The notes below the pieces were generated by a model. That model was not told the DNA's origin, did no database searches, and worked only from the letters and a program-made list of their open reading frames with translations. From positions 2,852,001 to 2,916,000 of the forward strand of contig NZ_CP038436.1 of NCBI RefSeq assembly GCF_004683965.1: 64,000 nt of DNA, in the 5' to 3' direction. Made by a program: the position numbers and the translations under genes. The DNA comes from Nocardioides seonyuensis (GTDB lineage: Bacteria; Actinomycetota; Actinomycetes; Propionibacteriales; Nocardioidaceae). Each line of letters begins with the position of its first letter. The first letter of the stretch is position 1. This document shows positions 18,952 through 26,872 of this stretch, one piece after another.

Positions 18952-20223
18952 ATGACTGCCATGGCTTCGATCTCCATGATCACCCCCGACCCCGCGGCCG
19001 ACGAGGCGCGACGCCGCGGACTGCGGGTGATGCGCTCGGTCGCCGTCGGGCTGCTGGCCTTCGCCGCCTGCGTCTACCTCGCGACCCTGGGGGAAGAAGG
19101 CTTCCTGGGCTATGTCAACGCCGGGGCCGAGGCCTCGATGGTGGGCGCGATCGCCGACTGGTTCGCGGTGACGGCGCTCTTCAAGCATCCGTTGGGGCTG
19201 CCGATCCCGCACACGGCGCTGGTCCCCAAGCGCAAGGACGAGCTGGGGAAGAGCCTGGAGGAGTTCTTCAGCGAGAACTTCCTGCAGGAGTCCATCATCC
19301 GCGACCGGGTCGGGGCGGCGACCATCTCCGCGCGGGTGGGCGACTGGTTGCAGGACCCCGCCAACTGCCGCCGGGTCGTCGAGGAGTTGGCCGACGTGGC
19401 GAGCATCGGGCTCGGCAAGGTGCGTGACGACCACATCGCGGACCTGGTGACCCAGGCGTTCGTGCCCCGGTTCCGCGAGGAGCCGATCTCCCCGTTGCTC
19501 GGGTCCACCCTGATGGAGGTGCTGCGCGACGACCTGCACCACCCGATGGTCGACCTGGCGCTCGAGGAGCTGCACCGATGGCTGGTGGACAACCCCGAGA
19601 CGTTCGTGCGGGTGCTGGGCGAGCGCGCCCCGTGGTGGACACCGCCGAGGCTCAACGACGCGGTCACCCAGCGCGTGCACGCGGAGGTCGTGCGCTGGGT
19701 CGCCGACATCCGCGACGACCCCGACAACCGGGCGCGCGAGGCCCTCGACTCGATGCTCGGCCAGCTGGCGCGGGACCTCCTCACCGACCACGAGACCCAG
19801 GAGCGCGCCGAGGCGCTGAAGAACCGCCTGCTCGACCACCCCCAGGTGGTGACGACCGCGATCTCGCTGTGGAAGGCCATGCGGTCCGCGCTGCTGGAGT
19901 CGGTGCGCGACCGCGAGGGCGCCGTACGCCGGCGGATGCTGCGCGAGGTGAGCAGCTTCGGTCAGCAGCTGCGCACGGAGGAGTCGTTGCGCGCTCGCCT
20001 CGACAGCGCCGTCGCCGACGTGACCGTCTTCATGGTCGAGCGCTACGGCGCCGAGCTAACCACGGTCATCACCCACACCATCGAGGCATGGGACGGCAAG
20101 GAGGCGGCACGGAAGATCGAGCTGCACGTGGGACGCGACCTGCAGTTCATCCGCATCAACGGCACCATCGTGGGCGGCCTCGTGGGCGTCCTCATCCACC
20201 TCGTGTCGGAGCTTGCCCGCTGA
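18952..20223 (+). CDS. DUF445 family membrane protein
   Basis: A 423-residue DUF445 protein. An N-terminal hydrophobic helix (SVAVGLLAFAACVYLATL) is followed by the conserved ADWFAVTALFKHPLGLPIPHT segment in two parts. A long helical, probably coiled domain comes next, and a C-terminal hydrophobic stretch (IVGGLVGVLIHLVSEL) closes it. The family is anchored at both ends and its function is unknown. The ATG at 18952 has AGGGG just upstream; the ATG at 18961 is too far from it. The stop codon abuts the left repeat array. Confidence 0.85.
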   Translation: MTAMASISMITPDPAADEARRRGLRVMRSVAVGLLAFAACVYLATLGEEGFLGYVNAGAEASMVGAIADWFAVTALFKHPLGLPIPHTALVPKRKDELGKSLEEFFSENFLQESIIRDRVGAATISARVGDWLQDPANCRRVVEELADVASIGLGKVRDDHIADLVTQAFVPRFREEPISPLLGSTLMEVLRDDLHHPMVDLALEELHRWLVDNPETFVRVLGERAPWWTPPRLNDAVTQRVHAEVVRWVADIRDDPDNRAREALDSMLGQLARDLLTDHETQERAEALKNRLLDHPQVVTTAISLWKAMRSALLESVRDREGAVRRRMLREVSSFGQQLRTEESLRARLDSAVADVTVFMVERYGAELTTVITHTIEAWDGKEAARKIELHVGRDLQFIRINGTIVGGLVGVLIHLVSELAR

Positions 20224-20356
20224 CCCGAGTCGGCGCCAACCTCAGCCGAGTCGGCGCCAAATCGCGCCGAGTCGGCGCAAACCTCACGTCGAGTCGCGCC
20301 AAATCGCGCCGAGTCGGCGCAAACCTCACGTCGAGTCGGCGCCAGATGTCGCCGAG
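20224..20356 (+). repeat. Left repeat array, six GAGTCGGCGCC-type units
   Basis: The whole gap between the DUF445 stop and the S4-domain stop is repeats. Six units of CGAGTCGGCGCCAA or close variants occur at about 21-base steps, and alternating units form a higher period of about 43 bases. Each unit contains two overlapping palindromes, GCCGAGTCGGC and GGCGCC. Some units have lost one base. The units run opposite to those of the right array at 20622-20746, so the S4 gene is enclosed by an inverted pair. Confidence 0.85.
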
Positions 20357-20359
20357 CCG

Positions 20360-20605
20360 TCACCAGGGCACGTCGATCTCGCCCTCGCCCTTCGTGACCC
20401 GCGTGGCCTGTCCGCCGAGCTCGACGACGTCGCCCTCACGCAGCTGTCGTCCCCGGCGCAGCTCGGTCTCACCGTTCACCCTCACCTCGCCCGCCGCGAT
20501 GACGGGCTTCGCCTCGGCGCCGCTCTCGACGAGGTTCGCGAGCTTGAGGAACTGGCCCAGGCGGATCGAGTCGTCGCGGATCGGTACGTCGGTGGGCTCA
20601 CTCAT
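20360..20605 (-). CDS. Small S4-domain RNA-binding protein
   Basis: An 81-residue protein that is essentially a single S4 domain (LGQFLKLANLVESGAEAK, VIAAGEVRVNG, GRQLREGDVVEL), of the YaaA/YbcJ type. S4 domains bind structured RNA, and relatives act in ribosome or RNA biology. The ATG at 20605 is followed by a short acidic lead-in. Both flanking gaps are filled by repeat arrays of opposite orientation, so its transcript could carry complementary arrays on both sides of the coding region. It is read in the same direction as the upstream FKBP gene. Confidence 0.85.
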   Translation of the reverse strand: MSEPTDVPIRDDSIRLGQFLKLANLVESGAEAKPVIAAGEVRVNGETELRRGRQLREGDVVELGGQATRVTKGEGEIDVPW

Positions 20606-20621
20606 GACTCGTCCTCGGAGA

Positions 20622-20746
20622 TTGGCGCCGACTCGGGGGGAAATGGCGCCGACTCGGCGGTGGGTTGGCGCCGACTCGGGGGGAAATGGCGCCGACTCGG
20701 CGGTGGGTTGGCGCCGACTCGGGGAGAATTGGCGCCGACTCGGCGG
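20622..20746 (-). repeat. Right repeat array, six units, inverted relative to the left array
   Basis: The gap between the FKBP stop and the S4 start holds six units of TTGGCGCCGACTCGG (plus-strand reading). They form two clean 43-base tandem copies and a third that differs by a few bases (GGGGAGAATT in place of GGGGGGAAAT). Near-identity of the copies implies recent expansion or homogenisation. The array would lie in the 5' region of the S4 transcript. No variable spacers, ORF or Cas genes accompany it. Confidence 0.88.
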
Positions 20747-21118
20747 TCAGCGCACCTCGAGCAGGTCGACCACGAAGATCAGGGTCTCGCCCGGCTTGAT
20801 GGCACCACCGGCACCGCGGTCGCCGTAGCCCAGTTGCGGCGGGATGACGAGACGTCGCCGGCCGCCGACCTTCATGCCCTGCACTCCGGTGTCCCAGCCC
20901 TGGATGACCTGGCCGATGCCGAGGCGGAACTGGAGCGGGGCGCCCCGGTTGTAGGAGGCGTCGAACTCCTCGCCGGTGGAGTGGGCCACGCCCACGTAGT
21001 GCACCGAGACGGTCGAGCCGGACGTCGCCTCGTCGCCGTCACCCTCGATCAGGTCGGTGACCTCGAGGTCCGCCGGCGCGTCGCCGAGGTGGGGGTCTAC
21101 GTCGGGCTTCTGGCTCAC
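20747..21118 (-). CDS. FKBP-type peptidyl-prolyl cis-trans isomerase
   Basis: A 123-residue single-domain FKBP that should catalyse isomerisation of X-Pro bonds in the cytoplasm. Hallmarks are VHYVGVAHSTGEEFDASY, IQGWDTGVQGMKVGGRR and a C-terminal LIFVVDLLEV. The active-site Asp, Trp and Tyr/Phe positions typical of the fold are present. The GTG at 21118 has AAGGAG six bases upstream, which decides it over an in-frame longer reading. There is no signal peptide. The stop abuts the right repeat array. Confidence 0.92.
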   Translation of the reverse strand: MSQKPDVDPHLGDAPADLEVTDLIEGDGDEATSGSTVSVHYVGVAHSTGEEFDASYNRGAPLQFRLGIGQVIQGWDTGVQGMKVGGRRRLVIPPQLGYGDRGAGGAIKPGETLIFVVDLLEVR

Positions 21119-21161
21119 AGGTGCTCCTTCGATGGGGATCGCGGTGGATCGTCGGGGGGTC

Positions 21162-21593
21162 TCAGGTCTGGTGGACGTAGCTGTCGAGCTGGTCGCGCTC
21201 GAACTCGAGCTCGCCGATACGGCTCTTGACGACGTCGCCGATGCTGATGATGCCGGTGAGACGGCCATCGTCCACCACGGGCACGTGGCGGATGCGGTGC
21301 TCGGTCATCGTCTGCATCAGGTCGGGCACGGAGTCGTTGCCCGAGCAGGTGTGCACGTCGGTCGACATGATGGAGGAGACCGCGGAGTCGAGGACCGCGG
21401 CGTCGAGGTGGAGCTGGCGTACGACGTCGCGCTCGCTGACGATGCCGGCCAGGGTGTCGTCGGCGTCGCAGACGACCAGCGCACCGACGTTGTGCTCGGC
21501 CAGCAGCCCGATCAGTTCCCGCACGGTCGCGTCCGGGCTGATGGTCACGACTTCCTGGCTGGGCTTGCCCTTGACCACGTCATGGATCTTCAT
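21162..21593 (-). CDS. CBS-domain protein
   Basis: A 143-residue protein made of two CBS motifs (a Bateman module), roughly residues 8-62 and 75-128, each ending in a GI(V/I)S-x-D pattern (IVSERDVVRQL and IISIGDVVKS). Such modules bind adenosyl nucleotides and sense energy or redox state; stand-alone ones usually regulate partners. The partner is not evident here. The ATG is at 21593. Confidence 0.88.
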   Translation of the reverse strand: MKIHDVVKGKPSQEVVTISPDATVRELIGLLAEHNVGALVVCDADDTLAGIVSERDVVRQLHLDAAVLDSAVSSIMSTDVHTCSGNDSVPDLMQTMTEHRIRHVPVVDDGRLTGIISIGDVVKSRIGELEFERDQLDSYVHQT

Positions 21594-21674
21594 CGCTGTC
21601 GCATCTCCTTCAGCACCTCACTCCACCTCGTCACCGCTGTGCGGGACGAGCCCGGGGCCCCACGGTAGCGCCCT

Positions 21675-22553
21675 TCAGTCCGCCACGGGAGGTGGTGCCT
21701 GGCGGTCTCGCAGGTTGCTCACCGAGCCCGGTCCGCGGCGCGGGGTGTCGGGGTCGTCGTCGTCGGTCAGGGCACCCAGGAACCCCAGCGCCGGCTCGTG
21801 CAGGTGGCCGTTGGTGGCCAGCGCGTTGCCGCCCCACGGGCCGTCGGTGCCGTCGAGCGCGGTGAACCGGCCCCCTGCCTCGCGCACGATCACGTCGAGG
21901 GCCGCCATGTCGTAGAGCTCGAGATCGGGCTCGGCGGCGATGTCGACGGCCCCCTCGGCGAGCAGCATGTAGGACCAGAAGTCCCCGTAGGCACGCGTGC
22001 GCCAGCAACGGCGCGACAGGGCGAGGAAGTCGTCGAGCCGGTCGCGCTCGTCCCAGCCGCTGAGAGAGGAGTAGCTGAGGGACGCGTCCTCGAGCCGACG
22101 TACGTCGGACACGTGGCACTGGGTGGCCTTGAGCAGCGAGCGACCCGTCCACGCGCCACTGCCGGACGAGGCCCACCAGCGCCGCTGCAGCTGGGGCGCG
22201 GAGACCACTCCCAGCACCACCTCGTCGTCCACTGCGAGGGCGATGAGGGTGGCCCACACCGGAACCCCCCGCACGTAGTTCTTGGTGCCGTCGATCGGGT
22301 CGATGATCCACCGCCGCTGGCTGTGGCCGCTCGACCCCTGCTCCTCGCCGACCACGGCGTCGCGGGAGCGGACGCGCGAGAGGGTTCGGCGGATGCCGTC
22401 CTCGACCGCCTGGTCGGCGTCGGTGACCGGCGTCAGGTCCGGCTTGCTCATCACGTGGAGGTCGAGTGCCTTGAAGCGGGCAAGCGTCAGCGAGTCGGCG
22501 TCGTCGGCGAGCACGTGCGCGAGGCGCAGGTCGTCGACATAGCTGTCCGTCAT
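21675..22553 (-). CDS. hisN: Inositol-monophosphatase family protein, probable histidinol-phosphatase HisN
   Basis: A 292-residue magnesium-dependent phosphatase of the IMPase superfamily. It has GEEQG, the metal-binding DPIDGTKNYVRG and a late YDMAALDVIVREAGG. Sequence style and actinobacterial context fit the HisN type that dephosphorylates L-histidinol phosphate, but inositol monophosphatases share these motifs and no his genes are adjacent. The C-terminus is extended and polar. The ATG at 22553 lies seven bases after a -10 TAGCCT, so the mRNA is probably leaderless. Confidence 0.78.
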   Translation of the reverse strand: MTDSYVDDLRLAHVLADDADSLTLARFKALDLHVMSKPDLTPVTDADQAVEDGIRRTLSRVRSRDAVVGEEQGSSGHSQRRWIIDPIDGTKNYVRGVPVWATLIALAVDDEVVLGVVSAPQLQRRWWASSGSGAWTGRSLLKATQCHVSDVRRLEDASLSYSSLSGWDERDRLDDFLALSRRCWRTRAYGDFWSYMLLAEGAVDIAAEPDLELYDMAALDVIVREAGGRFTALDGTDGPWGGNALATNGHLHEPALGFLGALTDDDDPDTPRRGPGSVSNLRDRQAPPPVAD

Positions 22554-22560
22554 GTCGCAC

Positions 22561-22589
22561 AGGCTAGGGGCTCCGGCCTGCACTACCGT
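22561..22589. promoter_or_regulatory. Divergent leaderless promoter elements
   Basis: On the minus strand TAGCCT (22566-22561) lies seven bases before the HisN-like ATG. On the plus strand TACCGT (22584-22589) lies six bases before the DUF2231 ATG. Both fit an actinobacterial -10 (TANNNT) placed so that transcription would begin at or next to the start codon. Neither gene has a ribosome binding site. Confidence 0.55.
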
Positions 22590-22595
22590 GGACGC

Positions 22596-23063
22596 ATGGA
22601 GTTCAACGGGCTTCCACTGCACCCGCTCGTCGTCCACGCAGTCGTCGTGCTCGGCCCGCTGGCAGGGGTCACCGGACTCGTCTACGCGTTCGTCCCTCGG
22701 TGGCGCTGGCTGCTGCGTTGGCCTCTCGTCGCCCTGGCCGTCCTGGTCGCCGCCGCCTCGTTGGTCGCCGTCCAGGCGGGGGAGTCGCTCCTCGACTCAC
22801 GGCCCGAGCTGGCGCCGCTCGTCGAGGACCACCAGGACTGGGGTGAGCTGCTGCGGTCGTGGTCGCTGGCGTTCGTGCCGGTCAGCCTTCTCGCCGCCTG
22901 GGCACTGCGGGGTCGTTCGCCGCTGGTCTCGGGCCGCGGTGGCGGCGAGTCGAGGATGCCCCTCGGCTGGGTCGCGAGCCTGCTCTTGCTGGTCGGGTCC
23001 GTCGGCCTCGTCGTTCTCGTCTTCCTGGCCGGTGACTCCGGGTCGCGTGCAGTCTGGGGCTAG
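22596..23063 (+). CDS. DUF2231 membrane protein
   Basis: A 155-residue integral membrane protein with four predicted helices, at about residues 10-32, 40-62, 90-108 and 123-147. The N-terminal GLPLHPLVVHAVVVLGPLAG has the conserved HPLxVHxxV pattern of DUF2231, a small family of unknown function thought to bind haem or metal through those histidines. A probable leaderless start lies at 22596. It converges with the large lipoprotein gene. Confidence 0.82.
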   Translation: MEFNGLPLHPLVVHAVVVLGPLAGVTGLVYAFVPRWRWLLRWPLVALAVLVAAASLVAVQAGESLLDSRPELAPLVEDHQDWGELLRSWSLAFVPVSLLAAWALRGRSPLVSGRGGGESRMPLGWVASLLLLVGSVGLVVLVFLAGDSGSRAVWG

Positions 23064-23085
23064 TCGCCCTTAACTGCCCGCTGGG

Positions 23086-25143
23086 TCACGGGGCGAGATC
23101 GCTGTAGGCCTTCTCGAGGACCGCGAGGCCGGCCTTGGGCCTGGTGGTGTAGGTCGTGTGGTTCCACTCGGGCCAGACGAGCTCGAGGTCGAGCCTCTCG
23201 CCGCCGGTCTGGACAGCGAAGGTGATGCCCGGGATCTTGACCATCTCTGCAGGTATGCCCTCACCGAGCGCGGTGCGCGAGGAGGGGTCGGCGAGACCGA
23301 GCATCGACCATGCCCAGCGCACACGGATGGTGCGACGCTCCTCGTCGACCTGCCAAGTGGCGAGCGAGTCGAACTCCTCGGCGGACGGGTCCCAGCTGCC
23401 CTCGACCAGCTGGCCGACATCGCTGAACTCGGCCTCCTGCGGGATCGGACGCGTCTGCGCGCGGTTGACGAGCAGCTGAAAGGGGTGCCAAGGCTCCGCC
23501 GCGTCGGGTCGGTAGGGCACCTCGCGGGTGTCGAGCCGGATGGGGTCGAGCTCACGACGGACCCAGCTCTGCGCGGTGCCCGCGCCCGGCTCGACCACCA
23601 ACCGGTAGTCAGCCGCCTCAGGTCCGGGTACGACGTCGGCGTCGACCTCGACTGAAGGGGGGACGCTCTCGCGGCCGGTGATCTCGAGGTGGACCCAGGA
23701 GGCGTCGGCCCAGATGTGGACGTACTCCAGCGGTCCGGTCTCGGGGAGCGCCTCCACGGCGGCATCGACCAGGGGATCGGCGTCGGTCGCGATCAAGCCG
23801 AACCACTGCTCGTTGGTCAGTGGGTCGTGCCAGAGCTGACGTCGCTCGTCGACCTGGTGCTCCTGGGTGTTCCACGTCCGCTTGAACCACTCGTCCTGCC
23901 ACGCGAACACGTAGCCAGCGCCGATCCCCTTCTCGGCCAGCATCCGCATCAGGTCGGCGTTGATGGCCATGGCCTCAGCCTCGCCGTGGTTGCCCTGGTC
24001 ACGCCCGAGCGGACCGGTGTGCGCGCTGCCCAGTGAGGTGGGCACGCCGACCTCGGTGATCAGGAGTGGCATGTACGGCGCGAAGTGGTCGCGCAGCGAC
24101 ACCAGGTAGCCGGCGAAGGGATCTGGACGCCCGTTCCACTCCTCGTCCTGGATCCCTGCCTCGTAGCGCTGGAAGTCGGGGTAGTAGGGGTAGGCGTGGA
24201 AGCTGGCGAAGGTGCCTCCCGGCCAGGCCTCGGTGGGCAGGACGTGCGTCGCGTCGACGGACACCAGGTCCTCGTAGGGCAGTGGCTCGTCGGGGTGCTC
24301 CAGCGGGTCAACCGTCGGCCAGTTGGCCAGGGCGATCGGCATCGAGGTGCCGCGCGCAACCTCGGCGGCGGCCAGGGAGTCGAGGTGACGAGCAAGCCAA
24401 CGCTCCGTGGGTGACGCCTCGGTGGTCGCCGCGAAGTAGGTGCCGTCGACGGAGGGCGCGTCCGCGTGCCGCTTGTCGGTGCGGACGACGCCTGCCGGGT
24501 CCCACTCGACGCCGACGACCCAGCCGACCAGCCACTCGGACACGTCGACGTCGTAGGTGCCCCCCGCGCGGCCGGGGGCCGCCTCTCGTGTCAGGTCGCC
24601 GTGGACCGCGTCGGAGACGTCGCGCAGCTCCTGGGCGAAGGCGTCGTCGACCGCCGGGTCGTAGAGGGTCGCGCCGGCCTCGACATAGCTCTCGTCCGGC
24701 AGGTAGACGCCTTGCATCAGGTAGATCGGCGCCGCCGGGTGGTCCCGGTTGTAGGCGGCGAGCTCGGCGTAGAAGCCGGGCGGCGGCAGGGTGTAGATCC
24801 GCACCGAGCGAACACCCAGGTCGCCCATCTGCTGCAACCACTGGGCGTACTGCTCAGGCGGGATCGACCCGATCTCGCCCGGCTGCCGCAGGGGGACGGT
24901 CGAACCGAGGTTGACGCCGGGGATGAAGTCCTTCTCGCCACTGCTCGTGTGCAGCCGGAAGCCGTCGGCGTCCGCGTGGGCCAGCACGCTCAGCTCGCCG
25001 ACCGCGACAGGGGCCGGCGCCCAGCTCGTGCCCGGGACACGCTCGGGAGAGTCGTCCGTGCAGCCACTCAGGACCGCAAGCATCAGCAGGCACGAGCTGA
25101 TCGCCGCGGTGGCACGGGGTCTCCTGCCCATGGCGGCACTCAT
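23086..25143 (-). CDS. Large lipoprotein with a glycoside-hydrolase-like barrel
   Basis: A 685-residue predicted lipoprotein. The signal ends in a lipobox (LMLAVLSGC, Cys near residue 28). Residues about 70-450 read like a TIM-barrel glycosidase: FIPGVNLGSTVP at the entry, LGVRSVRIYTLPPP, ASFHAYPYYPDF and LLITEVGVPTSLG, where the Glu of ITEVG could be a catalytic residue. The C-terminal 200 residues look beta-rich, like an accessory carbohydrate or interaction domain. I cannot name a glycosidase family. The ATG overlaps the HAD gene stop (ATGA), so the two are coupled. Confidence 0.75.
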   Translation of the reverse strand: MSAAMGRRPRATAAISSCLLMLAVLSGCTDDSPERVPGTSWAPAPVAVGELSVLAHADADGFRLHTSSGEKDFIPGVNLGSTVPLRQPGEIGSIPPEQYAQWLQQMGDLGVRSVRIYTLPPPGFYAELAAYNRDHPAAPIYLMQGVYLPDESYVEAGATLYDPAVDDAFAQELRDVSDAVHGDLTREAAPGRAGGTYDVDVSEWLVGWVVGVEWDPAGVVRTDKRHADAPSVDGTYFAATTEASPTERWLARHLDSLAAAEVARGTSMPIALANWPTVDPLEHPDEPLPYEDLVSVDATHVLPTEAWPGGTFASFHAYPYYPDFQRYEAGIQDEEWNGRPDPFAGYLVSLRDHFAPYMPLLITEVGVPTSLGSAHTGPLGRDQGNHGEAEAMAINADLMRMLAEKGIGAGYVFAWQDEWFKRTWNTQEHQVDERRQLWHDPLTNEQWFGLIATDADPLVDAAVEALPETGPLEYVHIWADASWVHLEITGRESVPPSVEVDADVVPGPEAADYRLVVEPGAGTAQSWVRRELDPIRLDTREVPYRPDAAEPWHPFQLLVNRAQTRPIPQEAEFSDVGQLVEGSWDPSAEEFDSLATWQVDEERRTIRVRWAWSMLGLADPSSRTALGEGIPAEMVKIPGITFAVQTGGERLDLELVWPEWNHTTYTTRPKAGLAVLEKAYSDLAP

Positions 25144-25817
25144 GCGTCCGCGCTCCCGCCGGCGACGAGGTCGAGGAGGTACGACGTCAGCTCGTCGACG
25201 GTGTCGACGATCGCGTCCGGACCAGCGGCCTCCAGGGCAGCGCGCTCCCCGGCTCCCCAGGTCACCGCGATCGACCCCATGCCCGCCGCCTTCGCAGCAA
25301 GGACGTCGACGGTTGCGTCACCGACGTAGATGGCCGTGACGGGGTCGACCCCGATCCTGCGGGCGGCAGTGAGGAGTGGTTCGGGGTCCGGCTTGTGTGC
25401 CGTGGTGTCCTCCAGCGCACCCGCGACTTCGATGAGGCCCTCGATCCCCACGGCGGTGATGGCCAGCTGCGCGGTGTCGCGCCGCTTGCTCGTGACCACG
25501 TGCATCCGAGCACCCGCCGCACTGAGCGTGGTCAACATTTCCGGAACCCCGTCGTACCGTTCGATGAGGCGAGAGGTGTTGGCGAGGTTCCACTCCCGAT
25601 AGGTGCGGTCCAGGTCGTGCCCGCGCTCCGGGTCCTCCTCGAGGAGAGCAGCCAGGAGCGGCCGACCGATCCACGCACGCGCCCGGGTGTCGTCGATCTC
25701 CTCACCCCGGACCTGGCGGAACGCGTGCTGGTAGCTCGCCACGATGAGGGGGATCGTGTTGGCGAGGGTGCCGTCCAGGTCGAACAGGATCGTCTTCACG
25801 TCCCCATCCTCGGCCAT
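25140..25817 (-). CDS. HAD-superfamily hydrolase, phosphoglycolate-phosphatase-like
   Basis: A 225-residue haloacid-dehalogenase phosphatase. Motif I is DLDGTLAN (nucleophile Asp then general acid Asp), motif II is VVTSKR, motif III Lys is in AHKPDPEPLL, and motif IV is VGDATVDVLAA. The helical cap between motifs I and II places it with Gph/pyrophosphatase PpaX types, which act on phosphoglycolate or pyrophosphate; the true substrate is open. ATGs occur at 25829 and 25817. An AAGAGG site touches the first and suits the second better, so I take 25817. Confidence 0.82.
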   Translation of the reverse strand: MAEDGDVKTILFDLDGTLANTIPLIVASYQHAFRQVRGEEIDDTRARAWIGRPLLAALLEEDPERGHDLDRTYREWNLANTSRLIERYDGVPEMLTTLSAAGARMHVVTSKRRDTAQLAITAVGIEGLIEVAGALEDTTAHKPDPEPLLTAARRIGVDPVTAIYVGDATVDVLAAKAAGMGSIAVTWGAGERAALEAAGPDAIVDTVDELTSYLLDLVAGGSADA

Positions 25818-25870
25818 GGGGCCCACCATCCTCTTCGACGGTCGGCGGCGGGCGCGCGTGTCGACCTTGG

Positions 25871-26872
25871 CTAGTAGTCGCTGATCGACCTTGCGGCGAG
25901 CAGCCGACGGAAGGACGTCACCCGGTCGACGTCGGCCTCGCCCCGGGCGATCGCCTCATCGAGACCGCACTCGGGCTCGTCGATGCCGTGGGTGCACCCG
26001 CGTGGACAGTCCTCGGTCATCTCGTCGAGGTCGGGGAAGGCCTCGATGAGCTGCTCGGGCTGGACGTGCGCGAGCCCGAAGGAGCGGATGCCGGGGGTGT
26101 CGATGATCCAGCCGTCGCCGTCGGGCAGCTCGAGGAGATAGGCGCTGGTGGACGTGTGGCGCCCGCGGCCCGTGACCGCGTTGACGATGCCGACCTCGCG
26201 GTGCGCCTGGGGAACCAGGGCGTTGACGAGCGTGGACTTCCCCACCCCGCTGTGGCCGACCATGACGCTGGTGCGCCCGCGAAGCCGCTCGCGCAGCTCG
26301 GAGAGGTCACCTGCGCCCTCACCCTTGAGCTGGGTGACCACCCACGGCACGCCGAGCGAGCGATAGGTCGACAACAGGGTCTCCGGGTCGGCCAGGTCGG
26401 CCTTGGTGAGGCACAGCAGGGGCGCCATGCCCGCGTCGTACGCCGCCACCAGCGCTCGGTCGATCAGGCGTGGGCGGGGCTCGGGGTCGGCGAGGGCGGT
26501 GACGACGACCAGCTGGTCGGCGTTGGAGACGATGACCCGCTCGACCGGGTCGTCGTCGTCGGCAGTACGACGCAGGGTGGTGGTGCGCTCGACCACCTCG
26601 ACGATGCGGGCCAGTGATCCGTCGTCGCCGCTGGTGTCTCCGACGATGCGGACGTGGTCGCCGACCACCACGCCCTTGCGCCCCAGTGGACGCGACTTCA
26701 TCGCCATGACGGTCCGGCCGTCGACCAGCAACGTGAACCGGCCGCGGTCGACCGTCACGACCCTGCCTGCGACGGCGTCGTCGTAGCTGGGGCGGTCCTT
26801 GGTGCGAGGGCGGGTGCGCCGACGGGGTCTCTCGTAGTGCTCGTGGTCGTGCTCGGAGTAGCGACCGCTCAC
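25871..26872 (-). CDS. rsgA: Ribosome small-subunit-dependent GTPase RsgA
   Basis: RsgA is a circularly permuted GTPase that checks late 30S subunit maturation. The 333-residue product has an N-terminal OB-fold ([18 protein letters not shown]), then permuted G motifs: G4 LTKADL, G1 [14 protein letters not shown] and G3 [11 protein letters not shown]-terminal zinc site follows ([14 protein letters not shown], with the ligand pattern C-x-x-x-C-x-H-x-x-x-x-x-C). The GTG at 26872 overlaps the aroA stop. Very acidic and basic runs near the N-terminus are species-specific. Confidence 0.95.
   Translation of the reverse strand: MSGRYSEHDHEHYERPRRRTRPRTKDRPSYDDAVAGRVVTVDRGRFTLLVDGRTVMAMKSRPLGRKGVVVGDHVRIVGDTSGDDGSLARIVEVVERTTTLRRTADDDDPVERVIVSNADQLVVVTALADPEPRPRLIDRALVAAYDAGMAPLLCLTKADLADPETLLSTYRSLGVPWVVTQLKGEGAGDLSELRERLRGRTSVMVGHSGVGKSTLVNALVPQAHREVGIVNAVTGRGRHTSTSAYLLELPDGDGWIIDTPGIRSFGLAHVQPEQLIEAFPDLDEMTEDCPRGCTHGIDEPECGLDEAIARGEADVDRVTSFRRLLAARSISDY

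Noticed and set aside
20224..20746. Repeats on both sides of the S4 gene as CRISPR arrays
   Set aside because: Units are about 21 bases apart, the sequence between them is itself repeated rather than variable, and there are no cas genes.
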